NCBI GenBank assembly: GCA_003451675.1 | Contig: DMCY01000008.1 | Location: 1-12,334 of the forward strand | DNA length: 12,334 nt | Direction: 5' to 3' | From: Candidatus Atribacteria bacterium | Lineage (GTDB): Bacteria > Atribacterota > JS1 > SB-45 > 34-128 | Shown here: piece after piece, positions 6,467 through 12,334 of the stretch | Layout: every line of letters starts with the position of its first letter | Position numbering within the stretch: the first letter of the stretch is position 1 | Position numbers and translations under genes: made by a program | The notes under the pieces: model-generated | Database searches by the model: none | Told to the model about the DNA's origin: nothing | What the model saw: only the letters and a program-made list of their open reading frames with translations

Positions 6467-7588
6467 TTGTATAATAATTCTAAGGATATCATTTGGGTAG
6501 ATTTTGATAGTTTAGAAAATTTTATGGTTGATGTTTTTAGAGGAATAGAAGTTCCGGAAGAGGATGCCCGAATATGTGCTGATGTGCTAATTACTGCCGA
6601 TAAAAGAGGGATAGATTCACATGGTATTGGCCGTTTAAAGCCCATATATTATGATAGAATTAAAGCAGGTATTCAATCACCAAAAACAGACATCGAAATT
6701 GTTAAAGATGGTCCTACTACTGCAGTTATCGATGGCCATAATGGAATGGGGCAGGTAATTGCCAAGAAGTCTATGGCTCTGGCCATTGAAAAAGCTAAAA
6801 AAATGGGATTGGGAATGGTTGCAGTAAGAAATTCAACTCATTATGGGATTGCCGGTTATTATGTCTTAATGGCTATTAAAGAGGGGATGATCGGAATTAC
6901 CGGTACTAACGCCCGACCCTCTATTGCTCCTACTTTTGGAGTAGAAAATATGTTGGGGACCAATCCTTTAACTTTTGGTATGCCTTCAGATGAAGAATTT
7001 CCTTTTGTTCTCGATTGTGCCACTTCTATTACCCAAAGAGGAAAGATAGAAGTTTATGACCGGGCAGAAAAAGATATCCCTCCAGGGTGGGTAATTGGAG
7101 AAGATGGGAAGACCAGAACAGATACTCATCAAATTTTACAGGACTTAAAAACAGGAAAAGCTGCTCTTGCTCCCCTGGGTGGTATCGGAGAAGAAACTGC
7201 CGGTTATAAAGGTTATGGCTATGCTGCAGTAGTAGAAATCCTTTCCGCTGCCCTGCAAAATGGAAAATATCTTAAGATGTTATCGGGAGTAGAAGATGGT
7301 AAACCAGTACCCATCAACTTGGGACATTTTTTTATAGCCATTAACATATCTTTTTTTATAGACCTTGAATTATTTAAGAAGATAAGCGGGGATATTCTTC
7401 GTTCCCTTCGTTCTTCTAAAAAGGCTCCTGAAGCAGAGAGAATTTACACCGCCGGTGAAAAAGAATATCTGGCCTGGTTAGAGAGAAAAGATAAAGGTGC
7501 ACCTATAAATAAGAATCTTCAACAGCAGATTATTACTTTAAAAGAAGAACTTAGATTGACCCAGTATAAATTCCCTTTTGAAAAATAA
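6467..7588 (+). CDS. Ldh/Mdh-family (type 2) NAD(P)-dependent 2-hydroxyacid dehydrogenase
   Basis: The 373-aa protein belongs to the malate/L-lactate dehydrogenase family Ldh_2, which also includes ureidoglycolate and sulfolactate dehydrogenases and is unrelated to classical Rossmann LDH. Motifs: RGIDSHGIGRL with His52, STHYGIAGYY (123-132), TNARPSIAPTFG followed by GTNPLTFG, ATS (185-187) with GKIEVY, GYKGYGYA (247-253) and GHFFIAIN. The start is TTG at 6467; AAGGAGGGA at 6452-6460 sits 7-8 nt upstream and no ATG fits. The family reduces 2-oxoacids or oxidises 2-hydroxyacids; the substrate (malate, lactate or other) cannot be told from sequence. It is divergent from the gntR-tdh-kbl group, so a shared regulator is plausible. 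It appears intact, with a Lys/Glu-rich tail after residue 340. Confidence 0.87.
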   Translation: MYNNSKDIIWVDFDSLENFMVDVFRGIEVPEEDARICADVLITADKRGIDSHGIGRLKPIYYDRIKAGIQSPKTDIEIVKDGPTTAVIDGHNGMGQVIAKKSMALAIEKAKKMGLGMVAVRNSTHYGIAGYYVLMAIKEGMIGITGTNARPSIAPTFGVENMLGTNPLTFGMPSDEEFPFVLDCATSITQRGKIEVYDRAEKDIPPGWVIGEDGKTRTDTHQILQDLKTGKAALAPLGGIGEETAGYKGYGYAAVVEILSAALQNGKYLKMLSGVEDGKPVPINLGHFFIAINISFFIDLELFKKISGDILRSLRSSKKAPEAERIYTAGEKEYLAWLERKDKGAPINKNLQQQIITLKEELRLTQYKFPFEK

Positions 7589-7609
7589 AATAGAGATAGT
7601 TATTTTTTC

Positions 7610-7681
7610 TGTCATTCTCGCGAAGTTTGTACACATATTTGTACTATGGAAAGCTTGGATAAAACAAGCAGTGAGAATCCA
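7610..7681. repeat. TGTCATTC...GAATCCA palindromic element
   Basis: The element lies between the dehydrogenase stop and the next ribosome site. Its ends, TGTCATTCTC and GAGAATCCA, are imperfect inverted repeats. The same ends, reversed, bound the short element at 4188-4213. The interior has a TTTGTAC-type imperfect symmetry and no coding potential. Confidence 0.7.
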
Positions 7682-7701
7682 AAAATGTTTGGGAGGTAAC
7701 C

Positions 7702-8664
7702 ATGAAGCTTAAAAAGAAAATATCAATTATGATTTTGCTAATTCTTTCGGTTTTTACCTTAAGTTCTATAAATGTGTTTTCCTGGAACAGTCATTTTTTT
7801 TATACTGAACTGGCCATAAAGAATAATGATTGGATAAACAATTTCCCCGAAATCGAAGTAACCCCTTATACTTATGAAAATATAGACCAGGATGAATATA
7901 ATCCGGAATTTGTAATAAATTATGTTGATGAGAAGATTGGAGAAAAAGTAAAGGCCTCAGATATTCTCATAAATTATTCGGACGAACCTGATTGGGATTT
8001 AGATACTAATTTAGAATTAAATAAATTACAAGCTTTAACCGGAGGAAGTCAGGGGTATCGTCATATGTATTTTTCTGTGTTTGCAGGTTTACTGAAAGCT
8101 GGAGATGCCCCCAAAAGAGCCAATCACTTCTTTGAAATGTCTAAGATTGCCTTTGGGAAAGGCGATAATTATTGGGGTTTTAGGTTTGCCGCCCGAGCCA
8201 TACATTATTTAGAAGACCTATCCCAACCTTATCATACCTATCCAGCTCCTTTGGATGTCCTCTTTAAGAAATTTTTTAATGTAAAAAAACTGACTGTACT
8301 GGTTACCAATGCTCATTACGGTTATGAAGATTTTAATGGATATCTTTTCGAGCACAAGAAAGAGGAATTTTATAATCTGCTTCCCGAGGTGAAAACTGTT
8401 AAGATGGATGATGTAGCGGATAGTGCCATTAAATTAAGTGAGGAAGCCAGAAAAGATTTTACTCCTTCTTATCGAGAGACTATGAAATTATTTCCTATAC
8501 TAGATAATGACCAAGAGCTACTTATGCTTGAAGAGCAAGAAATAATAAAAATAGCTAAATCTCCAGATAGCCAAGAACTGATTAATTTGATGAAAAAAGA
8601 TATACTATTGGGTTTGGGTTATTTAAATGGCTTTTTTGATCTGTTAAAAGAGTCGGTTGAGTAA
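7702..8664 (+). CDS. Secreted zinc-dependent phospholipase C / S1-P1 nuclease-fold protein
   Basis: The 320-aa protein has GGGAGG about 8 nt before the ATG. Residues 1-27 are a signal peptide (KLKKK, a hydrophobic core, then N-V-F-S), and cleavage would leave Trp28 as residue 1. In bacterial phospholipase C and S1/P1 nucleases the mature N-terminal Trp itself binds zinc, so W-N-S-H (Trp28, His31) fits well. Further likely ligands are Asp95/Asp98 in DEPDWD, His121 in YRHMYF, His142 in NHFFEM, His168 and Asp172 in HYLEDL followed by His178, and His205 with Glu209 in HYGYED. The HYLxDLxxPxH pattern is the family signature. It should act outside the cytoplasm on phospholipids or another phosphodiester; the substrate is not determined. 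Its neighbour downstream is another exported protein, but nearly 480 bp of repeats intervene. Confidence 0.8.
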   Translation: MKLKKKISIMILLILSVFTLSSINVFSWNSHFFYTELAIKNNDWINNFPEIEVTPYTYENIDQDEYNPEFVINYVDEKIGEKVKASDILINYSDEPDWDLDTNLELNKLQALTGGSQGYRHMYFSVFAGLLKAGDAPKRANHFFEMSKIAFGKGDNYWGFRFAARAIHYLEDLSQPYHTYPAPLDVLFKKFFNVKKLTVLVTNAHYGYEDFNGYLFEHKKEEFYNLLPEVKTVKMDDVADSAIKLSEEARKDFTPSYRETMKLFPILDNDQELLMLEEQEIIKIAKSPDSQELINLMKKDILLGLGYLNGFFDLLKESVE

Positions 8665-8871
8665 AGGATAGCGAGTAGCGTACAGCGTAGAGCGTTTAGG
8701 TACGGGCAGTAAGTGAAAGCGAGATAATAAATAAGTATCTCGTATCTCGTGAATTGTATCTCGCTTAGGATTAGTTAGTTGGTTACCTGGTTAGATAGTT
8801 AAATTAGTCGTTAGTGAATAGTAAATAGTCGTTAGTGTAGAATATAGTAATGAGTAATTAGTAATAAGTAA
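8665..8871. repeat. Degenerate word-repeat tract (copy C)
   Basis: Successive blocks of related words: ATAGCGAGTAGCG/AGCGTACAGCGT, then TATCTCGTATCTCGTGAAT (8736-8754, exact inverse of 4455-4473), then GGTTACCTGGTTAG, TAGTCGTTAGTGAATAGT (8805-8822, exact inverse of 1129-1146) and GTAATGAGTAATTAGTAATAAG. It has no coding potential. Confidence 0.85.
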
Positions 8872-8901
8872 TTTGATCCGTCAAACCCGATAAATATTTA
8901 A

Positions 8902-8982
8902 TGTCATTGCGAGCTCTGATTTATCGGAGCGTGGCAATCTCGGGATTGAGATTGCTTTGTCGTTTCTCTCCTCGCAATGACA
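8902..8982. repeat. TGTCATTGC...GCAATGACA palindromic element, copy 2
   Basis: Same orientation and nearly the same sequence as 2548-2622, with about 6 extra bases in the variable left part (GAGCTCTGATTTATCGGAGC). The 18-bp imperfect direct repeats at 8872-8889 and 8987-9004 (16 of 18 identical) flank it. Confidence 0.85.
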
Positions 8983-8991
8983 GAGGTTTGA

Positions 8992-9036
8992 TTCATCAAA
9001 CCCGTTTCGGGTCGAATAAATTCGACCCTTGATGAA
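8992..9036. repeat. Nested double hairpin
   Basis: The inner stem GGGTCGAA-TAAA-TTCGACCC (9009-9028) is perfect. An outer arm pair, TTCATCAA (8992-8999) and TTGATGAA (9029-9036), is also perfect. The element might fold in DNA or RNA. It lacks a T-run, so it is not a classical terminator. Confidence 0.65.
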
Positions 9037-9141
9037 GAAATTACCTCGTCTTTACTCCCTCTCCCCTTGGAGGGAGAGGAGGGGGATAAATCTTCACGCG
9101 ATACTCGATACGATATACTAAAGAATAGAGGAGCGAATATA

Positions 9142-11313
9142 ATGAAAAAAATAAATTTAAAAACAATTAAGATTTATTTTTTAGTACTGCTTTGTATATT
9201 TCTTCTGGTAGCTTCGTCAGTCTTTTCAGCAGAAAACAAAAAAGATTTATATTCTCTTGAAGATATTTCTAATATCCGACAATTTCATTTATCTGGTAAG
9301 TCAGTAGAATTGCTCAAAGAAAATTGTTTTGTAGTTTCACCTGCTTATTATAAGGAGATAAGTGATGTTTACTTAGAGTGCAAAGATACCAACCAGCCCA
9401 TATTTATTACCACTGACGCAGTTCTCCATACCGGTCATATATTTTTTGATTATCTTTTGCGAATTTTAGAGATAGAAAAACTTTATGATTTATCGGTTGA
9501 ACTTACCGATCGAATGCTCGAACTCTCTATTAGACAATATAATGAAGCAAGTAGTGAAGAGGTCAAAGAGGCAGCTAAATTAAATATGGGTTTTTTTGCG
9601 GTGGCTAAAAGGCAGTTTGACCCTGAGTATCAGGTTGGTTATGGGTTAGATGAGTTAGTGAATCAGGAATGTGAAAATATAAAGAATCATAAAGGATTAG
9701 AGTTCAGGGGACTTTTAAGCTATGTAAAAAACCCCAGCATTTATCAGACTCCTTATGCCTACGAAGATTATAGCCAGTATATCCCTAGAGGTCATTACAC
9801 CAGAAATGAAAAGTTAGGAAATTACTTTAGGGCTATGATGTGGTATGGTCGTATTGATTTTAAATTAAGACCGGCCTCAGAGGAACCAGCTATAACTTAT
9901 GGTAAAAAGATGACCCTGCAAGCCATTTTAATGGCTGATTCCCTTTTAAAAGATGAAAAATCCTATAAATTATGGAAGATGATTTATGAGCCTACAGTCT
10001 ATTTTGTGGGAAAGACCGATGATTTATATGTCGATGACTATATAGAACTTATTAAGGAAATATTTCCTTCCAATGAATCTATTGATAAATATAATAATCA
10101 AGAAAAGCTTTCTAAATTTATTGATAAGGCAATACAATTAAGAGCACCTAAGATTCTTTCGGGTTTGGCCTTTGCAGAAGATGGCGATTTTAGAGTTTCA
10201 ACTCAGGGTTTTAGATTTATGGGACAGAGATTTATTCCTGATTCTTATATGTTTCAGGAATTAGTATTTGGAGTGAAAGGTGAGAAGATAATTATGCGAT
10301 ATAATGGTGATAAGGAACCCTTTACTATGGAGATTATCCCCAACTTTGGACCAGTCAGGGCTTTCCCCCGGGGATTAGATATATGTGCCGTGCTGGGTTC
10401 AAAGAGGGCACTGAAAATTTTAGAGGTAGAAGGAGATACTGATTATACCGAGTATTATAATCAATTAGATAATTTAAAAGAAGAATTTTCTCTCCTGCCT
10501 GTGCAGACACGGCAGACAGGTAAAACCATAGAGGGATGGAAGCAAAATCTCTATTGGCGCTGGCTTTATGCATTGCTCCCCTTATTGGAGGATAATAAAG
10601 ATACAAATTTACCTTGCTTTATGCAAAGTCCTGCCTGGATAGATAAAGAACTACAAACCGCGTTGGGCTCCTGGACTGAATTAAGGCATGATACCATTTT
10701 ATATACCAAACAGAGTTATACTATGGCGGGTAAGGGGGTGCCTCCTAAACCAAATTTAACTTATGGTTATGTTGAGCCGTATCCGGAAGTCTATGCCCGA
10801 TTAGGAGAGATGATGAGGGATTTAAGAAATAATCTTACTACTCTTGACCTTAATATCGAAGGTATTTCCGAGAAAATAAAAGAATTTGAAGAGTTGTTGG
10901 GTAAGCTAAAAATCATTTCTGAAAAAGAAATTAATAATATATCTTTAGATGATAAGGAATATGAACTTATCTGGAATATCGGAACAAAACTTGCTTCCTT
11001 AAAAGAGTTTCCCTCAAAAATTTTAGAAAAGATAACCTCTGATGCTGATGAGAAAATGGAAATTGTGGCAGATGTCCATTCAGATGTAAATACCGGACAA
11101 GTTTTGGAGGAGGGAGTTGGCTCGCCATTTAATATCTATGTTATAATAGATGATGCTCAGGGGATAAGAATCTGTCGGGGAGCTGTTTTTTCTTATTATG
11201 AATTTAAACATCCTATGGAAGATAGATTAACTGATGAAAAATGGCAGGAGATGGGAGAAAAGAGAGAAAGACCGAATCAACCTGATTGGGTGAGGTCTTT
11301 TGTCGGAGAATAA
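9142..11313 (+). CDS. Exported DUF3160-family protein of unknown function
   Basis: The 723-aa protein starts at ATG 9142, with AGAGGAG 8 nt upstream. A longer reading from TTG 9067 would run through a repeat and is rejected. Residues 1-30 are a Sec signal peptide likely cut after F-S-A (Ala30). The mature protein matches DUF3160: FITTDAVLHTGHIFFDYLL (88-106), LGSWTELRHDT with His516, GYVEPYPEVYARL, ADVHSDVNTGQVLEEG with Asp644/His646/Asp648, and an AVFSYYEFKHPMEDRLTDE end. Length is usual for the family, whose biochemical role I do not know. The conserved Asp and His residues could bind metal or be catalytic, but this is a guess. Residues 452-460 (LPVQTRQTG) are encoded by a palindromic repeat that appears inserted in frame between helical segments. 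Confidence 0.85.
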   Translation: MKKINLKTIKIYFLVLLCIFLLVASSVFSAENKKDLYSLEDISNIRQFHLSGKSVELLKENCFVVSPAYYKEISDVYLECKDTNQPIFITTDAVLHTGHIFFDYLLRILEIEKLYDLSVELTDRMLELSIRQYNEASSEEVKEAAKLNMGFFAVAKRQFDPEYQVGYGLDELVNQECENIKNHKGLEFRGLLSYVKNPSIYQTPYAYEDYSQYIPRGHYTRNEKLGNYFRAMMWYGRIDFKLRPASEEPAITYGKKMTLQAILMADSLLKDEKSYKLWKMIYEPTVYFVGKTDDLYVDDYIELIKEIFPSNESIDKYNNQEKLSKFIDKAIQLRAPKILSGLAFAEDGDFRVSTQGFRFMGQRFIPDSYMFQELVFGVKGEKIIMRYNGDKEPFTMEIIPNFGPVRAFPRGLDICAVLGSKRALKILEVEGDTDYTEYYNQLDNLKEEFSLLPVQTRQTGKTIEGWKQNLYWRWLYALLPLLEDNKDTNLPCFMQSPAWIDKELQTALGSWTELRHDTILYTKQSYTMAGKGVPPKPNLTYGYVEPYPEVYARLGEMMRDLRNNLTTLDLNIEGISEKIKEFEELLGKLKIISEKEINNISLDDKEYELIWNIGTKLASLKEFPSKILEKITSDADEKMEIVADVHSDVNTGQVLEEGVGSPFNIYVIIDDAQGIRICRGAVFSYYEFKHPMEDRLTDEKWQEMGEKRERPNQPDWVRSFVGE
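10494..10520. repeat. 27-bp palindromic repeat inside the DUF3160 coding sequence
   Basis: CCTGCCTGTGC and GGCAGACAGG are near-complementary arms around AGACAC. The block is far richer in GC than its AT-rich surroundings and is exactly 9 codons long, adding residues without shifting the frame. Similar CAGGCAGG/ACAGG words occur in the intergenic hairpin at 4256-4305. Confidence 0.65.
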
Positions 11314-11320
11314 TTAATTT

Positions 11321-11395
11321 AAATAGTATCGAGTATCGCGTTAGAATACAGTGATGAGTAATCTGTAATATGTGATAAGTTACGAGCTACAAATT
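11321..11395. repeat. Degenerate word-repeat tract (copy D)
   Basis: ATAGTATCGAGTATCG (11323-11338) recurs exactly at 12104-12119. The 18 bases at 11345-11362 recur exactly at 6306-6323. Further GTAATCTGTAATATGTGATAAG words follow. The tract begins about 8 bp after the DUF3160 stop. Confidence 0.8.
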
Positions 11396-11402
11396 TTTTT
11401 CT

Positions 11403-11417
11403 TTGACAATTGGTCAA
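11403..11417. promoter_or_regulatory. Small inverted repeat before the DUF6391 gene
   Basis: TTGAC-AATTG-GTCAA forms perfect 5-bp arms about 20 bp before the start codon. It may be a protein site or only another repeat word, since TTGACCAATT words are also common in the island at 4079-4165. Confidence 0.3.
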
Positions 11418-11437
11418 TTTTAAAAAAAGGAGCAAAG

Positions 11438-12097
11438 ATGATATTTTTATTTTTTAACCTATTTTTAATGGCGATTTTATTCTTTTTTGTAATTACTCTT
11501 ATGTTTATTCCTTATGGTTTTACTGCATATTCTTTAATTACTTTGATTACAGTCCCTCAACAGATTATAAATATTGCAAAGAATAAAGCGATTAGAAGAA
11601 ATCATGCCCTGGAACATGCCACCATCAATGTATTAGAAAGATATGCAGGAAAAAATTTACCTTTATCTGGTCTTGCTCAAAAAGATGGTTTTATAATTTC
11701 TGGCGCTCAGGATCCCGGCTTAGTTGTGGAAGCGGCACGTGAGGGTTTGCGTCTATTAAAACAGGAGGAGTGCCAATTAGCCATACACCGACGTTGTGGA
11801 ACAAGTATTGCCATAGCTAATTTTCTTGCTGCGGTGATATTTTTGATATTTTTAATTCAAACAGGGCATTTTAGCATTTTAAGTATCATTATTGCCCTTC
11901 TTATTGCAAATATTTTAGGTCCTTATTTAGGTGAATTAACCCAAAAGTATTTTACTACATCTTGTGATGTAGAAGATTTGGAAATTGTGGGAATTCAACC
12001 GGAATTTAGAAGTGAAGAGCATTATAATGTATTGTTAAATTATATGCCTCAGGGATATTTTATACGAACTGAATGTATTAAATTAATAAGGGATTAG
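11438..12097 (+). CDS. DUF6391-family membrane protein
   Basis: The 219-aa protein starts at ATG 11438, with AAAGGAGC 5-6 nt upstream; a longer in-frame ATG at 11372 lies in the repeat tract and lacks a ribosome site. Residues about 3-37 form one or two hydrophobic segments and about 124-168 form two more. Between them is a hydrophilic region with the family hallmark RRNHALEHATIN (His56, Glu59, His60), then LSGLAQKDGFIISG and LAIHRRCGTS (His117, Cys120). The H-A-L-E-H motif looks like a metal-binding HxxxH, but no activity is established that I know of. The tail (about 169-219) is hydrophilic. No functional link with the flanking genes is evident. Confidence 0.75.
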   Translation: MIFLFFNLFLMAILFFFVITLMFIPYGFTAYSLITLITVPQQIINIAKNKAIRRNHALEHATINVLERYAGKNLPLSGLAQKDGFIISGAQDPGLVVEAAREGLRLLKQEECQLAIHRRCGTSIAIANFLAAVIFLIFLIQTGHFSILSIIIALLIANILGPYLGELTQKYFTTSCDVEDLEIVGIQPEFRSEEHYNVLLNYMPQGYFIRTECIKLIRD

Positions 12098-12100
12098 GAA

Positions 12101-12122
12101 AAGATAGTATCGAGTATCGAGT
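12101..12122. repeat. Degenerate word-repeat tract (copy E), interrupted by the intron
   Basis: GATAGTATCGAGTATCGAG begins directly after the DUF6391 stop and is cut at 12122/12123 by the group II intron. Sixteen bases are identical to 11323-11338. Confidence 0.8.
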
Positions 12123-12334
12123 GTGCGCCAAGAAAGCTTGGCAGTTCTTGCCGGTGAGAGTCCGGATTAGGCAAAGGTTAGCCACCAGCCTAACACCTAT
12201 ACCACATACAAGAGGGTAACCGAATGTATGAAGCTGGTAGATGGGAGTTATTAGGCCGTAACGCAAGCGGAGGAATTGAGGCCCGAAATTTGCAAAGTCG
12301 GGGGAGCTGACAGGGTGCTCGCGCTGGAGGGGCG
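12123..12334 (+). mobile_element. Group II intron, 5' end (continues past the window)
   Basis: GTGCGCC at 12123 matches the group II 5' splice consensus (GUGYG). Hairpins typical of domain I follow: GCCAAG-AAAG-CTTGGC (12127-12142), CCGG-TGAGAGT-CCGG (12151-12165) and a larger TTAGGC/GCCTAA stem (12167-12193). GGCCGTAACGCAAGCGG and a GC-rich stretch then run to the window end. The segment is clearly richer in GC than the surrounding genes, indicating recent acquisition. The ribozyme's catalytic domain V and any reverse transcriptase/maturase gene lie beyond the window. GCTCG at 12317-12321 could pair with exon CGAGT (12118-12122) as part of EBS1-IBS1, which is weak support. A minus-strand open frame inside the intron is not a gene. 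Confidence 0.8.

Larger units (their letters stand above)
8665..9141. other. Repeat-filled intergenic region before the DUF3160 gene
   Basis: This 477-bp gap holds tract C, two TTTGATNNNTCAAACCC motifs flanking a TGTCATTGC element, a nested hairpin, a CCCTCTCC/GGAGGGAGAGG quasi-palindrome (about 9056-9086) and a CGATACTCGATACGATA tract (9098-9117). I see no clear promoter for the following gene. Confidence 0.7.

Noticed and set aside
6217..6645. 142-aa open frame on the minus strand
   Set aside because: It covers the dehydrogenase start, both promoters and a repeat tract in antisense, so it is a shadow frame.
8736..8871. Possible CRISPR array
   Set aside because: The repeated words are short, imperfect and not separated by regular unique spacers, and no cas gene is near.
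9067..9141. 25-residue N-terminal extension of the DUF3160 protein from TTG
   Set aside because: The extension lies in repeats; the ATG at 9142 has its own ribosome site and begins a proper signal peptide.
10355..10606. Minus-strand open frame in the DUF3160 gene
   Set aside because: It is a shadow of the conserved coding frame.
12078..12266. Minus-strand 62-aa frame at the right end
   Set aside because: It is antisense to the group II intron RNA and has no ribosome site.
12123..12334. Cobalamin or other riboswitch at the right end
   Set aside because: GGTGAGAGTCCGG looked riboswitch-like, but the GTGCGCC start and the following stems fit a group II intron domain I better and no B12-box is seen.

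Overview
The window is AT-rich bacterial DNA with diverged, repeat-filled intergenic spaces. Shine-Dalgarno sites are strong, and two extracytoplasmic proteins have Sec signals and one a lipobox. A c-di-GMP riboswitch, DUF3160 and DUF6391 proteins, an archaeal/Bacteroidetes-like SDR threonine dehydrogenase and the long intergenic repeat tracts suggest an uncultivated anaerobic lineage such as Atribacterota, Aerophobota or Omnitrophota. This is an impression only; no rRNA or other phylogenetic marker is present.

Layout. (1) 1-849, plus strand: the 3' end of a surface protein with InlB-type beta repeats followed by a probable thioester (Cys-Gln) adhesion domain, closed by a strong terminator. 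(2) 1146-2303, minus strand: a c-di-GMP-I (GEMM) riboswitch leading into a C39-like cysteine-peptidase lipoprotein gene and a 60-61 aa protein gene. (3) 2831-6239, minus strand: a GntR/FCD regulator with a near-consensus promoter and an overlapping inverted repeat, then tdh (L-threonine 3-dehydrogenase, SDR type) and, after a 480-bp repeat island, kbl. Together tdh and kbl convert threonine to glycine plus acetyl-CoA. (4) 6367-7588, plus strand: a divergent Ldh/Mdh-family 2-hydroxyacid dehydrogenase with a TTG start. (5) 7702-12097, plus strand: a secreted zinc phospholipase C-like protein, an exported DUF3160 protein and a membrane DUF6391 protein, separated by repeat tracts. (6) 12123-end: the GC-rich 5' end of a group II intron inserted directly into one of the repeat tracts.

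Two themes stand out. First, a c-di-GMP riboswitch controls a secreted cysteine-peptidase-like lipoprotein that faces an adhesin-like gene. This resembles in logic the c-di-GMP-controlled protease/adhesin pairs of other bacteria. Second, most gaps between genes hold several families of short repeats: degenerate word tracts sharing exact 11-19-mers in both orientations, two classes of palindromic elements ending in TGTCATT, a TTTGATNNNTCAAACCC motif found three times, and a palindrome inserted in frame within the DUF3160 gene.
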